Origin: Pseudomonas sp. RGM2987
GTDB taxonomy: Bacteria > Pseudomonadota > Gammaproteobacteria > Pseudomonadales > Pseudomonadaceae
Length of the DNA: 64,000 bases
NCBI RefSeq assembly: GCF_022952855.1
Contig: NZ_JALJDX010000222.1
Coordinates: 62,001 to 126,000 of the forward strand
Direction of reading: 5' to 3'
Shown piece by piece: positions 1 to 7,490 of this stretch. The notes under the pieces were generated by a model. The model did not search any database and was not told where the DNA came from. It was given only the letters and a program-made list of their open reading frames with translations. The translations under genes and the position numbers were made by a program. Positions within the stretch are counted from its first letter, which is position 1, and each line of letters opens with the position of its first letter.

Positions 1-1326
1 AACCAGCCGGGTTCGGTGCGCATGACACTGCGCCACGGCGACGGCAGCGAGGAGAACTTCACCTCCCGCTGGGTCGCTGCCTGTGACGGCGCGCGCAGCA
101 ACATCAGAAAGCGCCTCGACATGACCTTCGAAGGCTCGTCCTACGACCGCTTCTTCATGCTCGCCGATGCCGATATCCAATGGTCCGGCAGCAAGGATGA
201 AGGCGCATTCTTCCTTGGCGCGCAGGATGGCTATGTGGCCGTGGCGCCGATCAGCGATCAGTCCCGCTATCGTTTGTTCATCGAGATGCCTTACAACCTG
301 CCACCGGAAGGTGAGCGGCCTTCCCTGAGCTTGGAGAATTTCCAGCGACTGTGCGAAGGACGCGGGCAGAAAATGACCCTGTCGAATATCTCCTCTACCA
401 CCGTCGCCTCTTTCCAGCACCGTCGCGTGCAGTCGATGCAGCAAGGCGCGGTGTTCCTGGTGGGGGATTCGGCGCATATCGGCAGCCCGATTGGCGGGCA
501 GTGGATGAACCTCGGGGTTTCGGAGGCCTATAACCTGGCCTGGAAAATGGCCTATGTCGACCAGGGCCTGGCGGATCCGTCCCTGCTGGAAAGCTACAAC
601 GAAGAGCGCTACCCGGTGGCCCTCGAAGTCGAGAACACCGCACATCGGTTGACGGGGCTGATTACCGTCAGGCAGCGCGCCCTGGTCTGGCTGCGGGACA
701 ATATCCTGCCGTTGGTGAGCAGCCGCAAGAAAGTCCAGCGCAAACTGCCGTCGATGATTTCCGGCCACCAATACCACTACGGCAAAAGTGAGTACATCCA
801 GGAATCACTGACGAAAAAGCAGCGCAAGAACTGGGACAAAAAAGGCAAGAAACCCGAGTTCCAATCGCCGGTACCCCGGGCCGGTCAACTGGCCCCCGAT
901 GTGGAACTGTGGCAGCTGCAAGGTTTGCCGTCAAAGCGCCTGATCGATTTGTTCCACGGCACGTTCACGCTGTTGATCTTCAGCGCAGCCGATCAGTTTT
1001 CTCCCTTGCTGCCAGGCTATTACGCGGTGGCCGAATCGGTGGAAAAAGACTACCCGGGCATCAAGGCGTATTGCGTGATCGATGCCCTGAGCAATGACGG
1101 CCTGCCGGGCTGGCATTCGACGCTGCTGGACCCTGACTGGCGCCTGCATAAGCGTTATCACGCGCAACAAGGCACGCTGATGCTGATCCGTCCCGATGGC
1201 TATATCGCCTTCCAGGGCGCTGATGCCATGACGCTCGTCACCTATCTGAACGTCAGGTCCGGCCTGCTCAAAGGTGCAACCAGAACAACGCCTGCCGAGA
1301 TCGACGCAGTGGAACTCCAACTCTAA
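1..1326 (+). CDS. FAD-dependent aromatic hydroxylase with thioredoxin-like C-terminal domain (5' truncated by window edge)
   Basis: The reading frame is open to base 1, so the N-terminal Rossmann GxGxxG region lies outside the window. Visible are the DG motif (CDGARS, about nt 81-98) and the GD motif (GDSAHIGSPIGGQWMN, about nt 466-513), which mark class A flavoprotein monooxygenases (PF01494 type). The last ~150 residues look like the redox-inactive thioredoxin-fold tail of phenol-hydroxylase-like enzymes; I see no CxxC there. Such enzymes use FAD, NAD(P)H and O2 to hydroxylate aromatic or polyketide substrates. The usual GGQGMN reads GGQWMN here. It lies 135 bp upstream of the ACP gene on the same strand, next to a KS-type synthase and a cyclase-like protein, so tailoring of their product is a reasonable inference. 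The substrate is unknown. Confidence 0.85.
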   Translation, partial: NQPGSVRMTLRHGDGSEENFTSRWVAACDGARSNIRKRLDMTFEGSSYDRFFMLADADIQWSGSKDEGAFFLGAQDGYVAVAPISDQSRYRLFIEMPYNLPPEGERPSLSLENFQRLCEGRGQKMTLSNISSTTVASFQHRRVQSMQQGAVFLVGDSAHIGSPIGGQWMNLGVSEAYNLAWKMAYVDQGLADPSLLESYNEERYPVALEVENTAHRLTGLITVRQRALVWLRDNILPLVSSRKKVQRKLPSMISGHQYHYGKSEYIQESLTKKQRKNWDKKGKKPEFQSPVPRAGQLAPDVELWQLQGLPSKRLIDLFHGTFTLLIFSAADQFSPLLPGYYAVAESVEKDYPGIKAYCVIDALSNDGLPGWHSTLLDPDWRLHKRYHAQQGTLMLIRPDGYIAFQGADAMTLVTYLNVRSGLLKGATRTTPAEIDAVELQL

Positions 1327-1389
1327 GTCTCTTTTTGGCAACTGCCAGTTAATGAACTGATACGAACAAGGCCCGGCCCTGGGCCATGA

Positions 1390-1423
1390 CTTTTGATTTT
1401 TCCCGTCTTTTGATTTTTCCCGT
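1390..1423. repeat. Perfect 17-bp tandem duplication between hydroxylase and ACP genes
   Basis: The 17 bases CTTTTGATTTTTCCCGT occur twice head to tail, at 1390-1406 and 1407-1423, in the leader of the ACP gene. This is consistent with replication slippage and may change leader spacing. A small GGCCC/GGGCC hairpin sits just upstream at 1370-1385. Confidence 0.9.
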
Positions 1424-1461
1424 CTATGGAAACGTCACCCGACTTTGGTTAGGAGAACCTC

Positions 1462-2532
1462 ATGCGCTTGCAACTCAACGATGTCGTGCAGGAATTCATC
1501 GTGTCCAATGGAAAAATAGCCCATAGCTACTTTTCCCTCTCGGAGAAAATCATCGACTCATTGTGCGAATCCAATATCGCCAAGGAATCGATCCTGATGC
1601 GTCTGCTGGAGCAGGCCGAATCCGTCACTGCGCACTATTTCAACGCCCATCAACAGGTGCTCGAAGGCGTCTACGCCCATAGCGTCGAAACCCCGGTCAG
1701 TCGAGGGGTTGCGGTGCTCGACCCGGTGCACGCGCAGGCGCCGGCATTGGTTCCGACGCCGGTCATCGAACAGACACCGGCACTTGATCATGCCCGTTGG
1801 CTGCGCGCCGAGATCAGTTCGGTCACCGGCTTCAAACCGCAGCAGATCGATTTCGACCAGAGCTTCGAAAGCCTGGGGATCGACTCCCTCGGGTTGGTGG
1901 ACCTGTTCGAATCCCTCGGCCAGCAGTTCCCGGAAAAGAAAGCCCTGAGCGCCGAGCTGTTCGATGTGCCTACGCCCACGGCGCTGTTGGCCCGGCTCGA
2001 AGCAGATCCCCTGGCACCCGCGGTAGACGTTCAAGCCTGGGTACTGGAGCAATTGGCGACCATCACCGGGTTTACCGCCGAGCAAATCGACCCGATTCAA
2101 AGCTATGAAAGCCTTGGCCTGGATTCCCTGGTGCAGTTGGACTTCCTGGAGTCGGTCGTCGCCCTATGGCCGCCGCTCAAGGCCAGCGGCACCGAGCTGG
2201 CAAATGCCAAATGCCCCCAGGCGACCATCGACCTGATCAATTGTGCCCTGGCCAACCGCGAGGTCCCCGGTGAGGAGCAATCGGACGCCGCGCCGCACGC
2301 CCGGAAACCGGACAGCCACCGGTTGATCGACGCTCTCTCGCCTCTGGTCCCGGACGCAGCGTCAATCGACATCCAACTGCCTTTTGCACAGCTGGGGCTC
2401 AACGGGTTCGCCCGGGAGACGCTCTGCCAGTCCATGGCGCAGCAGTGCGCTACCAGCGAATTTGCCGGTGAAGCGCTGATGTCCCGACGCACGCCGCAGG
2501 ATGCCATGTCTCTTCTGGAAAGGCTGAGCTGA
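1462..2532 (+). CDS. Multi-domain acyl carrier protein: two intact ACP domains and one degenerate copy
   Basis: This 356-residue protein carries two ACP/PCP (PF00550-type) domains. Each has the phosphopantetheine attachment motif: GIDSL with Ser142 and GLDSL with Ser222. A third ACP-like segment near residues 285-355 keeps the surrounding pattern (LPFAQLGLNGF) but has Gly315 where the serine should be, so it should not be loadable. The first ~75 residues form an unrecognised helical leader, followed by an Ala/Pro/Val linker to about residue 105. A strong RBS (AGGAG) precedes ATG 1462. Tandem ACPs are known from PUFA synthases and enediyne-like iterative PKSs, where extra copies raise flux. 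The gene is directly followed by the ketosynthase gene, so it probably carries that enzyme's growing chain. Confidence 0.85.
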   Translation: MRLQLNDVVQEFIVSNGKIAHSYFSLSEKIIDSLCESNIAKESILMRLLEQAESVTAHYFNAHQQVLEGVYAHSVETPVSRGVAVLDPVHAQAPALVPTPVIEQTPALDHARWLRAEISSVTGFKPQQIDFDQSFESLGIDSLGLVDLFESLGQQFPEKKALSAELFDVPTPTALLARLEADPLAPAVDVQAWVLEQLATITGFTAEQIDPIQSYESLGLDSLVQLDFLESVVALWPPLKASGTELANAKCPQATIDLINCALANREVPGEEQSDAAPHARKPDSHRLIDALSPLVPDAASIDIQLPFAQLGLNGFARETLCQSMAQQCATSEFAGEALMSRRTPQDAMSLLERLS

Positions 2533-2611
2533 GCCCTGCGATGGCAAACAAAGGAATGGAATCCGGGCGCTCGGGCAGAGCACCCGGCATTTGGCGATCA
2601 GGAGAAAAGGT

Positions 2612-5600
2612 ATGAGTGGCGCAGTCACAACAGCGGGCGATTTCTGCTTCAGCGCGATGGCGGGCGAGTTTCCAGGAGCACCGTCAACGGACGCACTTTG
2701 GCAACTGCTGTCCCAGGGACAGTTGGCGCCGGTGGAATCGATGCCGGCTCGCTGGGAACTGGACAAGGCATCGATCTATTCAGCCAAGGCCGGCGAAAAG
2801 GATCGCGTGTACCTGGACAGCGCGTTTTGCCTGGCCGATGCCCCATCGACACCCTCACGCCATGAAGGGCGGCAGGTCGCGATTGGCAAGAAAGTGCTGC
2901 AAACGCTGCTTGCCCAGCTCGCCGCCCAGGGCGCTGCGCCGACCACCGGGCGCACCGCGCTGGTGGTGGCGACGTCCTGGAGTGACGAAAGCTATTTCGC
3001 CACCGGCGTGAAGGGACACAACGATGCACTGCGCGGCTATACGCCGGGCGAACAAGTGACTGAACTGGCAGCGGCGTTCGCCTTGGGCGGTCCGGCGTTG
3101 TCGGTGGATACGGCCTGCAGCTCGTTCCCCTACGCCATCGATATGGCCCGGGCCCTGGTCAACAGCGGCCAGGCGGATAATGCGATTGTCATGGCACTGA
3201 ACACCGTGCTGCCCCCCGCGCTGTTCCTGGGCTTTTCACAGCTGACGGCTTTTTCCGCCCGGGCCCGGATGGAAGCCTTCGGCCAGGACGCCGATGGCAT
3301 CGTACCCGGCGAATGTGCGGTGGCGTTTCTGGTCGAGCCGGTGTCCCAGGCGCTGAGCGCCCAGCGCCAGCCGTTGGGTATCGTGCGGGCGCTAGGGCTG
3401 TCCGCCGACGGCGCCGAAGGCTCGGTGTTTGCCCCAGGCAAACAGGCGCAATACTCGGCCTACCAACGTGCCTACGCCGACCTGGACCCAAGTGCTGTGG
3501 ACTACATCGAGACCCACGGCACCGGCACGCCCTTGGGCGACGCGACCGAGCTGGCCTCGCTCGACAGCTTCTTCGGCCCCCACCGTACCGACGGCAGCAA
3601 AATCACCATCGGTTCGATCAAGTCGGTGATTGGCCACCCATTGGCCGCCGCTGGAGGCGCATCGCTGGCCAAGGCCCTGATGATCCTGCGGCATAAAGGC
3701 ATTCCACCCCAGCCCGGCTACCGCCCCAGCGCGAAAGTCGACGCGACCTGCCTGAAGCTCGCCACCGAACAGGTACAACCCCTGGCGGATCGTCAGGCAG
3801 CGCTGCGGATCGGCATTTCCAGTTTCGGCTTCGGCGGCGCCAATGCGCATCTGGTGGTGGACGAGTATCTTGCCGACAACCACTGCGCCGCGCCGCGGGT
3901 CGCCCCCGGTGTGCTGATGCTGGACCTGGCCGTCGTCGAGGCTGAAGCCGCGTTCGGCGGGCATAAGGGTTTGCAGGCGTTCGCGCAACAGCTCGATCAA
4001 CCGCCAGAAGCGCCGGTGATTTTCCCTTACGGGCGTTTCGTCGATTACACCGTTGCCGCGACCCAACCCTTGCTGGGGAAATTCCTGGCGCAGGACCAGC
4101 TCATCGACATCGACGGTTATGGCATGGGGCCCAAGCCGTTGGCCCATGTCGATCCGTTCAAGCTGTTGATCACCGACCGGGTCAATCATCTGCTGCGACG
4201 CCTGCCGGACGTGGCGGGCTCGGCCGGCACGGCGATGGTCATGTGCTGCAACATGGGCGGTGAACGTTTCAGCAATGCGTACAGCAGCGCCCACAATTTC
4301 TACTCCCGAGGCCAAGGCGTAGCGCCCGGTGTAGAAGTGACCGACGTGGCAACGATGCTGCCAAATATGCTGTCGGGCTACCCGGCACAGATCTTTGACT
4401 TCAAGGGCTTTCACCAGACCCTGGTGGGCACCGCCGGGCTGTTCTGGCAGACGCTGCTGGCTTCGCAGCAATGGTTCAAGGAAGGCATCACCACGCTGTT
4501 GCTCGGTGCCGGGCGCTTTATCAGCGCTGAAATCGAGGTCGAACGCGCACGTCGCTCGCCCACCGTGCAAGGGGAAGGTCTCGGGCTGCTGGCCCTGCGT
4601 CCTTATCAGGCGGCCGGCAACGAAAAACCGCTGCTGGTGATCCGCGCGGCGGTGCTCGCCCATGCCGCTGACTCACTGGAGCAGGCCTGCCAACGGCTGG
4701 GCAAAGAGCGCAAGCAGTACTCGAGCGTTGAAGTCTGTGAGCTCAAACCCCATGGGGCGCCTGCCAGCGGATCGCTGCAAGACCGGACCGGGTTCCTGGC
4801 GGAAGCCACTGGCATCGAGACCCTGCTGGCGGTGCTGCTCAAAGGCGCCACTCACAGCGTGATCGAGGTGCGCGAAGCCGGTAAGGTCGTGATGTGGTTG
4901 TTCACCGAAAAGCTGCGTCAATGGACGCCGGCGGCAAACGACGCCACCACGCCCATCAAGCATCCCTTCATGTTGCGTTTCGCCCACGGCGCGTCCCATG
5001 AGCTGCAACCGGTGACGGCGCCGACACGACCTGTCAGCCCTGCCCCCGAGCCGCGCCATGACGGCGTCGACGTGCTGCAACTCAGCGACATGCTGACCAG
5101 TACGGTGCTGTCCGGGCTGCGCGTTCGGGTTCGTGCCATGGAGAGCCTCTTTGCCCTGCATCGTGGCACCCAGGACCAACGGCCGACGCCGTGGCCGCGC
5201 CGTGAGCAAAATAAAGTGATCACCAACGTCCAGCGCAGCGCCAGGTCGTTGCAGGCGCAGTTGCTGGTGGACGAAGCGCATCCGTATTTCTTCGATCACC
5301 CCTTGGATCACATCCCGGGCATCCTGTTGCTTGAAGGCGTGCTGCAATTGATCGAACTGGCCATGCCGCCCCTCAGTGGCCGGGTTGCCTATGTCCAGAC
5401 CCTGAACATCAAGTTCCAGCAGTACGTTCAGAAAGAAGGCGTGATCGATTTACACCTGGAACAGGGCAGCGACCCTCAGCTGTTCAACGCAAAGGTCACG
5501 CAGGGCGGCAAGCTGATGTGCACCTGCGTGCTCGGCATGGCCTACAGCTCGGCGTTCGAGACCTCCCCGGCCGTCGATTTCACCGCCACTCGCTGCCGCA

Positions 5601-6028
5601 ACAAGGCCCTGCTGCATAAGCACCGGGAGGAAAACGTCATCGTCAGCGACATGAGCAGCGCCGTCCAGGGCCTGAGCGTGGACACGGTAAAACTTCCGGA
5701 GGGGCACTTCTTCCGCGATGGCGATCCCGAACATTGTTCGATGGTGTATTTCCTTGAAGTTGCCCGCCAGTGCTACATGCAGATTGCCCACAGCCATTTG
5801 CGGATTCCACTGAATACGCCGATGAATCTGCTGGCCCTGAGTTTCACCCTGGAACGGCCGATTCCCCGCAACAGCCCATTGTCGTTGGCCCCGCAGGCCG
5901 GTTTTGAAGGGCAGCTCCAGTCATTCAAAACCAATCGCATCTATATCGACCTGTTCAACCGGGGCGAAAAAATCGGTCAAGCCACCATTACTGCCCAGGT
6001 GCTGAGCCAGTCAGCACCCGCTGCCTGA
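2612..6028 (+). CDS. Iterative synthase: ketosynthase, inactive KS-like (chain-length-factor-type) domain and AfsA-type double hotdog
   Basis: Start ATG 2612 is chosen over an upstream TTG because AGGAG lies 7 nt before it, giving 1138 aa. Residues ~10-420 are a complete beta-ketoacyl synthase with the Cys-His-His triad: DTACSS (Cys169), ETHGTGT (His302) and KSVIGH (His342). Residues ~430-720 look like a second KS fold without catalysis: at the nucleophile position TAGLFW has Gly609 in place of Cys. Residues ~880-1138 resemble two tandem hotdog folds of the AfsA (A-factor biosynthesis, PF03756) type; the first has HPYFFDHPLDHIPG at 890-903, the second HFFRDGDPEHC with LEVARQ. I see no AT, KR or ACP, so acyl transfer and ketoreduction must come from elsewhere. 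The KS/KS0/hotdog-pair order recalls PfaC of PUFA and secondary-lipid synthases, but there the hotdogs are FabA-like. The product is unknown. Confidence 0.8.
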   Translation: MSGAVTTAGDFCFSAMAGEFPGAPSTDALWQLLSQGQLAPVESMPARWELDKASIYSAKAGEKDRVYLDSAFCLADAPSTPSRHEGRQVAIGKKVLQTLLAQLAAQGAAPTTGRTALVVATSWSDESYFATGVKGHNDALRGYTPGEQVTELAAAFALGGPALSVDTACSSFPYAIDMARALVNSGQADNAIVMALNTVLPPALFLGFSQLTAFSARARMEAFGQDADGIVPGECAVAFLVEPVSQALSAQRQPLGIVRALGLSADGAEGSVFAPGKQAQYSAYQRAYADLDPSAVDYIETHGTGTPLGDATELASLDSFFGPHRTDGSKITIGSIKSVIGHPLAAAGGASLAKALMILRHKGIPPQPGYRPSAKVDATCLKLATEQVQPLADRQAALRIGISSFGFGGANAHLVVDEYLADNHCAAPRVAPGVLMLDLAVVEAEAAFGGHKGLQAFAQQLDQPPEAPVIFPYGRFVDYTVAATQPLLGKFLAQDQLIDIDGYGMGPKPLAHVDPFKLLITDRVNHLLRRLPDVAGSAGTAMVMCCNMGGERFSNAYSSAHNFYSRGQGVAPGVEVTDVATMLPNMLSGYPAQIFDFKGFHQTLVGTAGLFWQTLLASQQWFKEGITTLLLGAGRFISAEIEVERARRSPTVQGEGLGLLALRPYQAAGNEKPLLVIRAAVLAHAADSLEQACQRLGKERKQYSSVEVCELKPHGAPASGSLQDRTGFLAEATGIETLLAVLLKGATHSVIEVREAGKVVMWLFTEKLRQWTPAANDATTPIKHPFMLRFAHGASHELQPVTAPTRPVSPAPEPRHDGVDVLQLSDMLTSTVLSGLRVRVRAMESLFALHRGTQDQRPTPWPRREQNKVITNVQRSARSLQAQLLVDEAHPYFFDHPLDHIPGILLLEGVLQLIELAMPPLSGRVAYVQTLNIKFQQYVQKEGVIDLHLEQGSDPQLFNAKVTQGGKLMCTCVLGMAYSSAFETSPAVDFTATRCRNKALLHKHREENVIVSDMSSAVQGLSVDTVKLPEGHFFRDGDPEHCSMVYFLEVARQCYMQIAHSHLRIPLNTPMNLLALSFTLERPIPRNSPLSLAPQAGFEGQLQSFKTNRIYIDLFNRGEKIGQATITAQVLSQSAPAA

Positions 6029-6083
6029 GGCGCGGATTGAACCCGCCTTCAGCATGACCGTGCCCCCCAACCAAGGTGTCGCC

Positions 6084-6560
6084 ATGAACGATGTAAAAGT
6101 GCAAGTCATAGTCAAATCGCCGCCTTCCGAAATCTGGAAGATCTGGAGCAATTTTGTCGAAGCGCCGCTGTGGGATACCGACGTGCGCCACTGCGAACTC
6201 AATGGCCCATTCATCGCCGGGACCCGGGGCAAGTGCGTCCTGGAGAATGGCCTGACCATGCCGCTGAAACTGGAGGCGGTAAGCCTGCATGAGAGCTATC
6301 GCAACAGCGCCAGGCTGCTTTGGATGAGCCTTGAGTTCGACCACCAGATGCGCAGGCTCTCCCCCCATGAAACCCAGGTCATCCATAGCGCGAAGATTTC
6401 CGGGCCCCTGAGCTTTTTGTACCGCGGGCTGATGCGCAAGGCGCTGAGCGTAGCGATGACCCGGGCCCTGGACAACCTGTGCAGCCTGGCCGAGCAGCGG
6501 ACCAACGCCCTGAGCGCGACGAAGTTCGAGAAGAACCGGTCGCCCCTGCATCTGGCGTGA
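6084..6560 (+). CDS. SRPBCC (START/polyketide cyclase-like) protein
   Basis: ATG 6084 is preferred to ATG 6054 because the protein then opens with the usual SRPBCC strand (MNDVKVQVIVKSP followed by EIWKIWSNF), with AAGGTG just upstream. The 158-aa product keeps the family pattern: an N-terminal strand, the W-x-x-W type helix near residue 20, a G-rich turn (AGTRGKC) and a C-terminal helix (FLYRGLMRKALSVAMTRALDNL). These helix-grip folds bind hydrophobic ligands and include aromatase/cyclases, but the family is broad and no catalytic residue can be assigned. The start lies 55 bp after the synthase stop on the same strand, so it is very likely in the same operon and may handle the synthase product. 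Confidence 0.75.
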   Translation: MNDVKVQVIVKSPPSEIWKIWSNFVEAPLWDTDVRHCELNGPFIAGTRGKCVLENGLTMPLKLEAVSLHESYRNSARLLWMSLEFDHQMRRLSPHETQVIHSAKISGPLSFLYRGLMRKALSVAMTRALDNLCSLAEQRTNALSATKFEKNRSPLHLA

Positions 6561-6615
6561 ACACACCGAACAACCTTCGTTTACTTATCGATAACCGCCT
6601 TACTCTGGACCCAGC

Positions 6616-7314
6616 ATGAACCTACAGAAAAACACCCAGTACCTCATGATGTGCATCATCGGCATGGGTGTCATCGCACCAGCGACCAGCTTCGCCGACA
6701 CACTCGGCCCCTATGTCAGCGCCATGGGCGGCTTGAACTGGGTGGAAAAGCAGGACCTGACCCAGAACGACCTCGACTTCGTCGAAATGCAGTACAACCA
6801 GCCGTTGCACTCCGGCTACGCCACTGGGCTTGCCGTGGGTTGGGGCTTCCCGGTCGGGCTACGGCCGGAACTGGAACTCAACTACCGTCGCAACACCCTG
6901 GACCAATTCAATCACCGGGTCTACGAAGGCGGCGGCAGTATCGAGGGCAAGGGTGAAGAAGAAGCGAGCAGCGTCATGGCCAACCTCTGGTACGACGTCA
7001 AGAACCTGCCTGCCCCCTTCAGCCGGTTCACCCCGTACATCGGCGGCGGCCTGGGCTACGCGGTCCTGACCATCAGCGGCCTGGAGGCTGGCGGCGTCCA
7101 GTTCGGCGGCACCCACCGTGACACCGTCGGCGCCTATCAACTCGGCGCGGGGGTCGGCTATGAGCTTACCGAGCACTGGTCCATGTCCGTTGATTATCGG
7201 TACTTCAAGACTCGCGAAGCGCACTTCGGCAACATCCAGGGCCTGCCCGAGGGCGACGTGAGCACCGAATACAACGCTCAGTCGTTGATGCTTGGCCTGC
7301 GTTACTGGTTGTAA
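6616..7314 (+). CDS. Outer-membrane beta-barrel protein (OmpW/OMP_b-brl-like)
   Basis: The 232-aa product has a Sec signal peptide (hydrophobic segment about 10-24, cleavage likely after SFA). Alternating amphipathic strands follow, with aromatic girdle residues, glycine-rich turns (YIGGGLGYAV, YQLGAGVGYEL) and a C-terminal strand ending LGLRYWL. This is the pattern of an eight-stranded barrel with a BAM-recognised last strand. Such proteins are porins, adhesins or small hydrophobic-molecule channels; the ligand cannot be read from sequence. It follows the SRPBCC gene by 55 bp on the same strand and is followed by a hairpin, so it may be the last gene of the biosynthetic operon. An envelope role for the pathway product is inference only. 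Confidence 0.8.
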   Translation: MNLQKNTQYLMMCIIGMGVIAPATSFADTLGPYVSAMGGLNWVEKQDLTQNDLDFVEMQYNQPLHSGYATGLAVGWGFPVGLRPELELNYRRNTLDQFNHRVYEGGGSIEGKGEEEASSVMANLWYDVKNLPAPFSRFTPYIGGGLGYAVLTISGLEAGGVQFGGTHRDTVGAYQLGAGVGYELTEHWSMSVDYRYFKTREAHFGNIQGLPEGDVSTEYNAQSLMLGLRYWL

Positions 7315-7324
7315 GCAGTCGGAC

Positions 7325-7354
7325 GGATCGGCGCCTTCTGCGAGGCGCCGATCC
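7325..7354 (+). terminator. Hairpin after the barrel gene, candidate terminator
   Basis: An 11-bp perfect stem (GGATCGGCGCC / GGCGCCGATCC) with an 8-nt loop starts 11 bp after the stop codon at 7314. There is no clear U-tract after it, so intrinsic termination is plausible but not certain. Confidence 0.55.
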
Positions 7355-7490
7355 TGGCCTATCTGGTCCTTGGATGCGGTCGATTGATTTCGCTCAGGGC
7401 CGCAGTACCGTAGCCGCAAAAAATTTGAGAGGATAAGCAAAAACAAGCCAGGGAACTCAGGCTTCTGGATAACACCCCTGGGGCAACACT

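Noticed and set aside
3392..4663. Long minus-strand open frame (423 aa) inside the synthase gene
   Set aside because: It is antisense to a protein with clear KS motifs, has no RBS or family similarity, and is His/Gln/Gly-rich like other high-GC shadow frames.
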